In this document: one piece after another, positions 20,201 through 32,409 of the stretch
Layout: each line of letters opens with the position of its first letter
Numbering within the stretch: position 1 is the first letter of the stretch
From: Dissophora ornata
Taxonomy: Eukaryota > Mortierellomycota > Mortierellomycetes > Mortierellales > Mortierellaceae
Length of the DNA: 35,153 bases
Assembly: GCA_025201705.1 (NCBI GenBank)
Contig: MU616874.1
Location: 1-35,153, forward strand
Direction of reading: 5' to 3'
Program-made: the position numbers and the translations under genes
The notes under the pieces: generated by a model
The model's database searches: none
What the model was told of the DNA's origin: nothing
Seen by the model: only the letters and a program-made list of their open reading frames with translations

Positions 20201-23200
20201 ATGGCGAGTTTGGAATTAGGCCATTTTTCATCAAGAAGGGAGAATTGGAAGACCAAAAGATCAAATTTACTCTTCTGGCCCCTACGACCACAGACAACGC
20301 CATGCGTGTCCTCCGTGCGCTGCAGCTCAAGAAGCCTATTCTTCTGGAAGGTTCGCCGGGTGTGGGAAAGACATCTCTCATCTCTGCTCTCGCGACCGCT
20401 TCTGCACACAACCTGGTCAGGATCAACTTGTCGGAACAGACGGACCTAATGGATCTTTTCGGTTCGGATCTTCCAGTCGAGGGCGGAAACAGCGGAGAGT
20501 TTGCCTGGAGAGACGCCCCCTTCTTGCAGGCGATGAAGAATGGAGACTGGGTTCTGCTAGACGAGATCAACTTGGCCAGTCAGAGTGTGCTCGAGGGTCT
20601 CAACTCTTGTCTCGACCATCGTGGATCCGTCTATATTCCCGAGCTGGACAGGACATTTGAATGCAACATGAACTTCCGAGTCTTTGCTGCCCAGAACCCG
20701 TTGCAGCAAGGAGGTGGACGTAAAGGTTTGCCCAAGTCGTTTGTCAACCGATTCACGCAGGTCTTTGTCGAGCAGCTGTCGGATGGCGACATCTTGTTTA
20801 TTTGCAAGCACCTGTTCCCTCAGGTCGAGGACTCAATGTTGCAAAAGATGATCCAGTTCAACTACCAGATGTTTGAGGAGACTATGGTCAAGCTTAGTTT
20901 TGGTCGCAAGGGAAGTCCCTGGGAGTTCAACCTGCGCGATGTCTTCAGGTGGATGGAACTCATGACCTTGCCAAACCACGGCCTTGGATACAACCACGAT
21001 CCATCGGAGCATTTCGATCTGATCTACTTGCAGCGTATGAGGACTGAGGAAGACCGTGCTGCGACTACTGCTCTGTTTGAGAAGATTTTTGGTCAGCCCT
21101 ACACCCGCAGCAAGGCTCCTTACTACCACTTGGACGACAAGCATCTACAAGTCGGACACTCACTCTTGCCACGTCGACACGGCGATACCATCAACGTCCT
21201 CGGAAAGGACTTGCATCTGCTGCAGTCCCTGTTGTCGCCTCTGGAGGGTCTGATGAAGTGCGTGGAAGTCAATTGGATGGCCATTTTGACTGGACCAGCT
21301 TCGAGCGGCAAGACCTCGATCGTTCGACTCTTGGCAAATATGACCGGCAACAAACTTGAGGAGTTTTCTATGAATTCGGGTGTCGACACCATGGAGCTGT
21401 TGGGTGGATTCGAGCAGGTCGATATCGCGCGTCACCAGGAGCACATCATGTTTGGACTTTCCCGTCTTGCAAACCGCATCTCGCGCGAAATGCTCCTGAT
21501 CGAGAACCATGGTCAGGTCAATAACGTGTCTTATGCTCGCGAGATCAGCCAGAGCTTGTATCTACTCCATTCGCAGGACAGGTTTGCGAAGCGCAACCAC
21601 CTTGAGCGCAACCTTGCAGACGAGAGAGTCATGCGGAACAACGCCATCGAGTCTCTCCTGAACCAACTTCGTTACTTGATCCAGGAATTCAAACTAGAAT
21701 TTGTCAAGGAGATTGAGGAGCTGGACGAGAAGTTCAAGGTCCTGCGCGGATTGGAAGTCACCACAGTCAGCGGGCGCTTCGAGTGGATTGACGGATCGCT
21801 GATCAACGCCCTGGAGCACGGATACTGGCTCTTGATCGACAATGCCAACTTGAGCAACCCCTCTGTTCTGGATCGACTCAACTCCCTGATGGAGCCCAAC
21901 GGTACCTTGATGGTCAACGAGCGTGGTCTTGTCGACGGTGAGGTACGCATCATCCGTCCACACCCTAACTTCAGGATCTTTATGACGGTTGACCCCCGCT
22001 ATGGCGAGCTGTCCCGAGCGATGAGGAACCGTGGTGTGGAGATTACGCTTGTAGACGCTGAATGGGTCAACAACGCCCAGGACTCTCTCAAGATTGCTAA
22101 CAGTTTGGGCATCCGCGGATCCGGAGTCCCAACCATGATCAGCCAGATTCACCATTATGTCCATGACTACTTTAAGTTGGTCATGCCCTGGAAGACTGTC
22201 CACGCCAAGGATATGCTGTTGTACACGCGCTTTGTCGTAGAGCGATTGCAGCGCGGCGAACCTCTGGAGATGGCCCTTCGCCACGGTGTCCAGCAGGTAT
22301 ACGTCTTCGAAGGCAGCCATGAGAACCATCTCGAGTTGCCCACAATCGAGTCCCTCCAGGCTCCTTCGTTCGTCCCAGAGCTGAACTTTGGGAGCTCATT
22401 ATCTATCACCAACTCCCCCCATTTGCTCGATGGCCGCATGTTTTCTCAGGAATCCAAGTTGGCGACTGTGTCCCTGCATGGATCGTATCTTATGTACTTG
22501 CTTCTCTTGGACGCACCGACTGCTATGACCTGGACAGCAGCGCATTACTTTTTGGAGACGAGCTCGCTATATGATACGGAGCTTCGAAAGACCTGGCTCA
22601 GGAATCTATTGGAGACCAGGGATTTAGAAGAATCGAGCAGAGCGCAGGCCACGATGGCGGACAACGTGTTGGAAGGACTTTCGCATAGTCCTCTGATGCC
22701 GCGTCTTGCAGGACTGAAGGAGTCCTTGGCGACTAAGTTGGCCCTGGATAAGAGCTTTCTGGAATCTCAGGTAGGGAGACAGAGACTTTTGCTATTATGA
22801 CAAGAAGATAAAATTCTATGCGTCTTATTAACATTTCGCTTTATATATCTATGTTTTAATAGCCCGCAGACATGCGCCTGAATCCAGATCTGTTCTGGGC
22901 AATCGACAGGCTGTGCCAGTCGAATGATGAAGCGCAAGAGGACTGGCTCGAGTACCAGGCTGTGGCCCGTCTGATTGCACTCTTCATCCGTGTCAAGAAG
23001 ATGGAGTACATTGAAGAGAAGGTTTATGTACTGGCCCGTGGAAAGAAGCCCAGCACAGTACAAATCTCATATCTTTACCAGCGTCAGCTGTGGGACAAGC
23101 CCCTGCAGCACCAAGTCGTTGCGGAGATCAGCCCCTGCCTGACGGCCATTAGGAGTATTGTTGCTCAATGGATTACAGGCCTGAATGGGTTGAGCGATGA

Positions 23201-26200
23201 GAACGTAAGTCGCTCACGTTTTTCTCTCTCATTTTATTGCCGTTTTGCTCGACCGCTTCTTTTACGCATAATATTGTTTTATTAATCATCGCATAATATT
23301 TTATACTGTCACTTAGGCTACAAAACTTCACCTCTTCCTCGACAAACGCGACATGGTCTGGGAAGCCGTTCAAGCCCCAACTGTCAACGTCGGTGAACTC
23401 ATGATTCTTGTCAAGATGATGTCCGAATCCGGCTCGTTCCTTCTCTCCATCTCCCCCGAATTTTTCGGCCCACTCTTCCAAAGCCTCAACATCATGACCG
23501 AGGCCATGGTCCTCACCACCGGTACACTTATGAAGAACCTCTGGCGTCGTCTTCACCCCTCTGTCCTGTCCTCGCAGGACTTGGTCGAGGTCGAGGAAGA
23601 GTTGTTGAAGATTGCAACGACGATCGATGTGTGGTCGGACGAGTCATTGTTGGACAAGGACATATTGGCAAAAGCAAGGGCGATTGGAGCCATGTCTGAG
23701 TTTAAGGACACGCTTGTGGACGCGATAGCGACATTGTATTACGTGGACCAGAGCCCTGAGAATGGAGCTGTGCTGCTCAAAACTATCAAGCACGTTCCTA
23801 CTGTAAGTTTGTCCATTCTTTCTTTTTTTTGTGCCCCAATGCGAGTGTCATGTTGGATAGGCCGCTAATTATTTTCTTCCCTACGTCATCGATTTAGCAT
23901 CTGCAAAAGCAAATCGAGGGAGTCCAGAAACAACTCGAAGGCTACCCCAAGGTCAAATCTGCGAGCCACCAAGAAGCTGAGAACTACATGTACCCCATCA
24001 TGGACTTTTCGAGCTCTGTCGCAGAAATGGCGCTTCTCTCCAAACTGCAACAGTCCTTGCCTCAGGGCGTTAAGTTGTCTAAGAACGTTTTGGATGAGAT
24101 CAAGATGTTGCATGAGTTCTCGTTGAAGCGCACGACGCGTTCCGCGATCGATTTTGTTCCGCACAAGCGCTTGATCTGGGTCTTTGATTCTGATGCTAAA
24201 GGTACATGAAGAGAAATGTCATTATTGCGTTAAGGAAGTCATTGCATTTTTTTTTTACCTGCTCTGGAACGGGTATGCTAAAATGATGCGACTTCTTATT
24301 TCTTTTTGCTGCAGATGTGAACGAGACCACACAGGCCGTGTATAATAGGCTGGTGCAAGATGTCCTTCACAACTGGCACGCGCGTCTCTGGAACAACGCC
24401 TTCAAGGATGCTAAATTCGATTCCTTCGGCGGAAAGATCGTCAAGGAGGATGTTCGCGAATTCACCGCTATCCAGGGACCAGCCAAGCTGTTCCAAAGCG
24501 TCGACACTGTTGCTTACTTTAACTACCTGTAAGTCCCTAAAATTAGTCTCAATTTTTACTGTGGTGAAATGCAGCTTTGTCGATATTTATGCTCCTTTCT
24601 CTAACGCGGTGTTATGTGTTATTGTAGGACGACGCTTCCCAAGGCTGCGATCAGCTCTATGGATATTCAGTTGGAGCAAACTCGTTCCTTGGTGGCTCAC
24701 CAGGCCCGCGCATCGAAGCACGTTAACCGCGTTGGGGCGTCCTTGATCAGCTTGATCTCTTCCATCAGCTTGGTATGTATATCAGACAATTCAACTCTCA
24801 CCTTTTCACTATTGCCTGAAGACCCATGTATTAATCACCTATTTCCTCGACTATTTACACAGCTTTTGGAAGTTATTTGTCAAGTTCACCCAGAGATTGA
24901 TTTCTCTGCTCAACGCGAGGCACTAGATGCACTGTCCGTCACACTTTCCACTGGAACACGACAGCCCCTAGCCTTCCACGCCAACCTTGCGACCTTGTCC
25001 CAGTTCAAACACTCGGACGTCCCACTCAAGCCATCCTCAGTTGGTCGCCATCTCGCCCTCTCGATCTCGCATATGATCCAATCAGTCCAATTGTACCAAG
25101 TCATCGGAGATAGTGAAGTTCAGCTGCAGAGCCATCACGGCAAGGCCTGGGTCAATGTCGGTTTGACCTTCATGGCCCTGTACGTCCCTGATTATTCGCT
25201 GGACCCTACCGCCAAACCTCGGTTGATGCTTCATGCACTTCGGTTGAAGCAGGAGGCACTCCAGTCCGAGATCAAGGTTCGCAGGGAGATCGAGAGCACG
25301 TTTACAGGATCGCAAGAGAACGTGCTGATTCTGGAAAAGCTCGGAGAGTTGAAGAGGGTCGAGTACGAGATTGAACATTTCGCACTTGATGTGGCTCTGA
25401 GACCTACGCAATCCCAATTGGAAGAGCTGTTCAAACAGGTCTGGCAGATCCAAAAGGCCGCCATTAATGTCGAGACGATCGAGGGACTTGTCGCAAAGAT
25501 CGAGGCAGATAAGAAGGATGGGTCACAGTTTGATCAAGAGAAGCTGTTCCAGGACGTGACACAGGAGTTCATCCGCAGGAATGGTCAAAAGTTCAGAGCG
25601 TACAGGGATATCTTACAGCCGTTGGTTGTGGCAGTTTATCAAGTCAAGTTTGGAGTGAGAATGATCGCTTCTGCAAGCGCATTGAGCGATCTGCAGGATC
25701 GCGAGGCCCTTGAGGCCATTGTGACGTGCCTTGTTCGTGTGCCAGACCACCATATGGAAAACTCGGACAGGCTCGACTCCCTCCATGTAGTTACACAGCA
25801 GGCGACTCTTCAGGTTGTCAAGCGCACTGTCTTTGACAAGAACATCGTGTCAAAGCCTTGGTCGTTCTACCTCAAGTACCTGATCACAGCACTTCAACAC
25901 CAACGCCGCGCTGTTGCAGCCACAGGCATCCTCGACATGCCCTCAATCGATACCCTCGACAACTTGTTTGCAGAGGTCACGGATATCTGGACCAAGGGCG
26001 AAGAGCATGCTGCCAAGATGGCGCTTGAACAAGAGTCGCTCTACAAGCAGCGTGTGAACAAGTATGAGGGTCTGGATGACGATGCGATCGACGAGGCCAC
26101 GTTCAAAGAAATGTTCCCAGATTTCGCGGACGATTTCAAGGCTCCAGATGAGAGCATGACCATCCCTGACGATGAAGCCAAGGATGCCAATGCTGGTGTC

Positions 26201-29200
26201 CCTGCAGTAGAGGAAAAGACCTTTGACGAGAAGGATGTTACACTGATTGGAAAGCTCCACAAGTCGGTCTTTGAGGCTGCAGAGCTGGAGAAATGCTCCG
26301 GAGTCACCATGAGCGCTCAGGAGCGCCGAGCTCGCATCTGGGCCTGGTACAACATTGCTTCTGAGTTAGCTGATGTGAGCGAATGCTCCTTTGGACACCA
26401 GCTGGACGCAGCCTCGCAAGGCGCACATCTGCTCTCGAGCGCCTTGATGGAGGACTGGCTTACTGGCAAGGATAACAACTACTGGTCCTCGGAACCAACC
26501 TACGATTTCTATAAGGATCAGAGAGTCGCAGAGGTCGTCAGGATCGTCCCCATTCTCCAGAAGCTTCGTAACCGTCTCGAAGGTATTTTGTCAGTCTGGA
26601 CCGAGCACGCCATTCTCGAGTCGCTGATCGAGTTCTGTGATAAGCTGCTGGCCTTCCCCATGGATTCGCCTGTTGCGAAGATCCTAGCTGGTATCGAGGT
26701 CCTGTTGCTGAAGACTGAGGACTGGCAGGTGAACGCCAGCCGAGAATATTCTGTGCTCGAAAACCAGGAGGATCTCAAGACCCTAATCATCTCCTGGAGA
26801 CAGCTCGAGTTGACATGCTGGCCAAAGCTCCTTGAAATCCAGGACAAGAACCAAGCCGATAGTGTCTTCTCGTGGTGGTTCCATTTCTATGGCTCGATCG
26901 TCAAGCCCACACGCGACATGGATCTCGCCATGGACGAAGGCTTCGAAGTTGATGTTGCCGCTCATGTCAAGGGCCTCCTCGGTGTTTTGGACCAGTTCCT
27001 GCAGGCGTCCAGCGTTGGTGACTTTTTGCCACGCATGGCCCTGTTGAGGTCATTCCACCGCCATCTTCAGGTCCGCGGCGATCTTACGCTTGCAGAGCGT
27101 CAGAAGCGCCACAAGGAAGGAACCTTGAACATCGTCAAGGGAGCTGTGGCCTCCAAGGTCGCGGACGCGATCTGGAACGTTCATCAGTACTACGTTCAAT
27201 TTATTGAGAATGTTCAGACCTACGTCTCTACGTGCAAGAAGCCGATCGAAAAGGAGATGAAAGAGCACGTCAAGATTGCTAGCTGGAAGGATACGAACAT
27301 TCATGCCTTGAAGGCCAGTGCTCTCAAGACCCACCGTCGTCTGAATAAGTTGCTCCGCAAGTACAGGGATGTTCTCCGAAAACCGCTGACGGATATCATC
27401 ACCGCCTACCAACTGGAGACGCCAGTTGTCCACGCCAACAAGAAGGGACAGGTCTTTGAGATCGTCCAGCCCAACACCGACATCTGGATCACAGACATTG
27501 GTATGTTGGCTGATATTCCCGAGTCGATTCGTAGGGTGTTTGAGCAGTCTATCACGCCCAGCACCAGCGAGACATTGAGCAACCTGGCAACAACCTTTAC
27601 TCGGCTGAAGAAAATCGCTTCCAAGAACATTGTCCTCGCCAGTCCCGAGGACGAGCCTCTGGAAGAACTCTGTGGAGATATCATCCAGCAAATCGAGGAT
27701 TTCCAGAAGGAGACACCTTCGAAGATGACGGAGGAGAACAAGAGTCAGCTTAAGAACATGAAGACCATCCGCAAACGTGCTCTCGTCGATTTGTTGAAGC
27801 TCTTGCAGAGACTCGGCTTAAACCGCCATCGCATGGTCCGTCTTGAGGAAGATCTTTTGGGCTACGTTTTCCATCTGCCTCCAACTGAGATCCAAGACAT
27901 TGAGGCTCAAGCCAAGCTGGACGACCGAGTCATCCCCGCCAGTACGCAGGTTGCACAGCTCTGGAAAAAGTCTGACGATTACTTTTACAGGATCGTGGCT
28001 CGTATGATGCAGCTCCGCCGTCTGTCACAGCAGCCACCCAAGGACATCACGGTGGTCGAGGCAGAGAAGTCGCGTGGATACACTGAGCATCTTGTCAACC
28101 TTGTCATTGAACAAAGACAGGAGTTGCAGTCCATGAAGACCTCGATGGATACTATCCGCGGCGTCGCTTCCCAGTTCCAAGGAATCTTTGCTCTCCCGAA
28201 GGACAAGACTGTCTCGCTCAATGCTGCTGGCCCACAAATGCTCGTTCAGTTGAAGAGTGCTCTCGACAAGCTTTACGACCTCTTTGCGGACTCTATGCTA
28301 GTCTTCGAGGCAACCGTGCGTCACTCTACTTCGCCCATGCGCGGTCAGATGTTGACCCTCGTCCAGAATTCTTTGACAAAGACCAAATCTCTCAAGCTTT
28401 CACTGGACAAGGTGGTGGGCCAATGGTACCTTACTCCCATCGTCGCTGGAGGTGTCGCGCCTGTCCTGGCTAACTCGACCTTAGAGACTCTGTCGCAGAG
28501 CCTGGATGCAGTGCACGAGATCGAGCAGTCCTTAGGCTCGGTCTTGGAGGAGATGCCCGAGGCCTATTGCATTATTTCGCCACTGCTGTGCCAGATCACG
28601 GAGTCGTTCCCCCGTGAGTGGTCTTTCCAGCCCTCGGTTGAATCTGAAAAGTTGGTGTCGCTTGAAGGCAATGAGTCCGTCCGACAGCTTGTCCAGGAGA
28701 TCAACGACGAGATCAACGGATGTGTGACCTTTGTCCTTCTGCGTGTTCAGGATATCAGCAAGAAGATGAAATCTGGATCCGCAACTGCAGAAGTCAAGGC
28801 AGTAGTAGAGGGAGCAGAGCAGGAGGAAGAAGAGAAGGATGAGTACGGCATGCCCGAGAAGTTCATCACCTCCGAGAATAAGAAGTTCGCGACCATGCAC
28901 CGAGCCCTTCACATGGACTCGCTCATCAAAAAGACTCGCTCCATCAACGACAAGATCCAGACCCTGATCCAACACCAAGCCCAGCAGTCAAACTCAACAA
29001 CAGTTGAGCAGTGTGCCGCAGCGGAAGCCCTTATCACCATGCGTCTTCAGGAATTGTACCCGTTCATCCAACAGTATCTCTTCTTGGCTCAACATCACCT
29101 ATTCCACTTTGTGCAGTATCACAAGACGATCAACAAACTGACCTACGTCCTCTGCAACACCTTCTCGATCCTCTTCAGTAAAGGCTTCTGTATTCCAGAG

Positions 29201-32086
29201 ATGGAACAGGAGATGAAGGAGGGTGAGGAAGAGAGCGGTGTCGCTGGAACCGGTATCGGTGAAGGTGAAGGTGGAAAGGACGTCAGTGATGAAATTGAAG
29301 ATGAAGAGCAGGTCCTTGGTACTCAGAACGAGAAGAAGGAGGACCAGGATGACAAGAAAGAGACTGAAGAAGAGGACAAGGGTCTCGAGATGGAGAACGA
29401 CTTTGAGGGTAATCTCGAGGACGTTGAACCGTCGTCTGATCAAGAAGACGATGATGATGACGAGGACGATGAGGAGAAGGAAGATCCAGATGAGGCCATA
29501 GGCGATGTCGACGACGATAACCCCGAGGCCATCGACGAAAAGATGTGGGGCGACGACGAAGCTGAGGATGCTCGTGATAACGACAAGATGATTGACGAAG
29601 ATAAGTCGACAGAGCAGAATGAGCAAGAAAGCGATATGGTCGCCAAGGACGAAGAGGATTCTGGCAAACAGGACGATAAGAAAAAGAACAAGAAGGAGGA
29701 GAAGAAAGACGGCAGCAAGGACGATCAAGAAGCCGAGGCTCAAGAAGGCGGCGATGAAGAAAAGAATGATCAGCAAGCTGAAGAGGACGACGAAGCTGAA
29801 GAGGAGGAGTTTGAGGATCATAACGACGAGGAATCCGCCGAGCACAAACCTGATGAGCAGCAACAGGTCGAGATCCCAGAAGCCGAGACCTTGGACTTGC
29901 CCGATGACTTGAACCTGGATGGTGACGAGAAGGAGGGCGACGATGGTGATGATGAAGGCCCCGACGAGGAGCCGTTCCAGGATCAAATGGATGTTGAGGA
30001 GCAGTCATCAAAGGATAAGAAAGAGGATGGAGGTGATGATGAGGACGACGAGGATAACCAAGAGGGTCAGGAGACTGCCTCTAGGGAGAAGGCAGAGGAC
30101 GAGGAGATGGAGGGACCTGAGGATAAGGATGAAGATGAGGAGATGGCGGAACCCGCAGTGACTGCGGATGAGGAGAAGGAGGGAGAAGAGAAGGAGGAGG
30201 ATGATGATGATGAGGACTCTCGTGATGATTCTCGCCAGCGACCGAACGAGGAGGCGCGATCAAAGATGGAAGAGAATAAGCAAGAGGAAGAGGAAAGCGA
30301 AGAGGAAGACGAGGACGTCAAGGCGTCAGAGCAAGAGGAGCAGCCCGACCAGGATGCTGAGGCTAAGCAAGAGTTTGGTGTCGAAGGCGAGCAGGGCAAG
30401 GCCAACTCGAGCGAAAATCCCAAGGCCGAAGCCGATAGCCAACGTTCAATGGAGAGTGCACCCACCTCGTCAAAGTCGGATCCCATGATGGAGGATCAGC
30501 AGGATCAGCAGAACAAGCCCCAGGAGCGTGGCGATGACTCCCAGAAAGAGAGTCGCCCGTCGAACGAGGAGGACAAAGAGAAGCCCAAGAAACGCGAGAC
30601 CAATCCTCACCGCTCCCTGGCCGAGGCATTGAAGAACTGGAAACAGAAACTGCAGGATCTCACTGACCCTGAAGAAGAGGAGGAGGAAAAGCCAGCGGAG
30701 GAAAAGACAAAACAGGATGAAGACACAAAGGAAGGCGAGGAGATGGAAGTAGATGAGAACCAGGCATTTGAATATCTCCAGAACGATGATGAGGCTCACG
30801 ACATGGAGACGATGGGCAATGCCAACGAGCAGCAGATGCAGGACCGCAACAAGGACCTGGCGGCCATCGATGAGGAACAAATGAAGGAAGACGAGAAGGA
30901 AGGTCAGGTTGCTGATATGGATGTTGATCCTCAGGATGAGGACGTCGACATGGATCAGGGTCCCGAAGATCAGAAGCCACATCTCGACGAAGAAGCAATG
31001 GAGCAGGCGAAGCCCGAGAATGCCGCCGGTGCCTACTTCTCGCAGAGGATGGATAAGAAGAAGAAGGATCAGGAGGATACTGAGAATGAAGAGGAGCAGA
31101 AGAAACGCGAGGCAGAGAGTGCAGCAGCCGCGCATGAGCCACTCAAACCCGAAGAGATCGAGGAACTCCGTCAGCAATTGGAAGTATCTCTCGGCAACTG
31201 GAGGACGGGCGGCAGGGATCCCAAGGATGCGCAGGCACTTTGGCAAAAGTACGACAACTTGACCCAGGATCTCGCTCTGGGCTTGTGCGAGCAACTGCGT
31301 CTGATCCTCGAACCTACTCAGGCCACGAAGCTGAAGGGAGACTACCGCACGGGAAAGCGTCTGAATATGAAGAAGATTATCCCGTACATTGCCTCGCAGT
31401 TCAAGAAGGACAAGATCTGGCTTCGTCGCACCAAGCCCTCAAAGCGCCAGTACCAGGTCATGATCGCCATTGATGACTCGACCTCCATGTCCGAGTCACA
31501 CTCTGTCCAGCTCGCGTATGAGTCCCTGGCCTTGATCTCCAAGGCCCTCTCCCAGCTCGAAGTCGGAGAGATTGGAATCATGAGCTTTGGCGAGCGCGTC
31601 GATCTGCTCCACCCATTCGACCAGCCCTTCACAGGTGAGGCCGGAGCCAAGGTCCTCCAACGGTTCGGATTTGACCAGCACAAGACTAAGGTCAAGGAGA
31701 TGATGGAGGCCTCGATCGCATTGCTGCAGCACGCGAAAATGAACCAATCCGGTGCTGCCCGATCCCAGGAGCTTTGGCAGCTCCAGATTATCATCTCGGA
31801 CGGAATCTGCGAGAGCCACGAGACATTGAAGGCATTGGTGCGCCAGGCGGCTGAGCATCAGATCATGCTGATTTTCATCATTTTGGACAACAAGCCGGAG
31901 AAAGAGTCGATCATGAAGATGACGACTGCGAGCTTTACGTCGGTGAATGGAGTGCCAAAGCTGTCGCTGAACCCATACCTGGAAACGTTCCCATTCGACT
32001 ACTATGTGGTGCTGCAGAACATCAACAGCCTGCCGGAAACACTTGCGGATGCGCTTCGCCAATACTTCAGCTTTGTGGCCTCATAA
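14243..32086 (+). CDS. MDN1: Midasin (Rea1/Mdn1), dynein-like AAA ATPase of 60S ribosome maturation, 5583 aa, eleven exons
   Basis: Exons are 14243-14736, 14877-14964, 15099-15409, 15518-15879, 15989-22770, 22863-23204, 23317-23802, 23898-24201, 24315-24528, 24628-24772 and 24863-32086; total 16752 nt, in frame. Six AAA modules with Walker A motifs are seen: GVTGAGKT (about aa 398), GETGTGKT (750), GPTSAGKT (1180), GETGCGKT (1470), GSPGVGKT (1873), GPASSGKT (2187). Walker B motifs are WLLIEDIDL, WILLDEINL, WIVLDELNL, LFLLDEISL, WVLLDEINL and WLLIDNANL, the first and last non-canonical. A long helical linker follows, then a D/E-rich region (about aa 4630-5260) and a C-terminal MIDAS domain with IAIDDSTSMSES (about aa 5377; DxSxS metal site). 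Family knowledge: the MIDAS domain grips Ytm1 and Rsa4 and ATP hydrolysis strips them from pre-60S particles in the nucleolus and nucleoplasm. Length matches human midasin (5596 aa) more than yeast Rea1 (4910 aa). The ATG at 14243 follows a T-rich leader; a second in-frame ATG lies ten codons on. Confidence 0.97.
24773..24862 (+). other. Stop-free, in-frame 90-nt intron of midasin
   Basis: Donor TTG|GTATGT, a TATTAATC branch-like site and acceptor TTTACACAG. The length is a multiple of three and the frame has no stop, so an unspliced message would add 30 residues. Splicing gives SSISL-LLEVICQVHPEIDF, a cleaner helical join, so I call it an intron. Confidence 0.75.
29221..31110 (+). repeat. 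MDN1: Low-complexity Asp/Glu/Lys-coding tract of midasin
   Basis: About 1.9 kb rich in GAG, GAA, GAC, GAT and AAG codons, encoding roughly aa 4630-5260 as acidic stretches with Lys and Gln patches. This is the acidic region known in all midasins, a flexible tether for the MIDAS domain. It produces long antisense frames of Leu/Val/Ser composition that are artefacts. Confidence 0.9.
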
Positions 32087-32409
32087 GAGGGATGTCTCTC
32101 TGTTCTTTGAGGTGGGGCACATTTGCGAAATCGTGGAGGGGGAGGAGTATAGGTCAATTGTGAAGTAGAATGAACAGAAAAATAAAATTTGAACACAAAA
32201 AAAATGACATGCCTGTGGTGTGACATCTGAGAGAGCAATTGGCGCCCTGCAACTTGTGAGAACGGATCCTTTCCTTGCTCACACTTGTTAATCGTCGGTC
32301 CTTCCACTTCGCAGCCTTCTAATCGCTGTTCTCATCACCCGACACGCGTACACCTCTTCACCTGCAACCTTTTCTATTCTGATTCTCATCTCAACATCCA
32401 TTCCCAACT
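32087..32409 (+). other. Short intergenic region: midasin 3' end and promoter of the next gene
   Basis: About 320 nt hold the midasin polyadenylation signal and then a C/T-rich leader (CTCTTCACCTGCAACC, TTCTATTCTGATTCTC) up to the ATG at 32410. No other gene is seen. Confidence 0.55.
32181..32186 (+). terminator. AATAAA polyadenylation signal of midasin
   Basis: AATAAA lies 94 nt after the midasin TAA and is followed within 15 nt by an A8 run (around 32198-32205). Confidence 0.6.

Noticed and set aside
29099..29986. 295-codon antisense open frame in midasin rich in Leu, Val and Ile.
   Set aside because: It is the reverse complement of Asp/Glu/Lys codons, which always gives such frames; the sense strand is clearly midasin.
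30470..31294. 274-codon antisense open frame in midasin.
   Set aside because: Same cause: mirror of the acidic coding tract.
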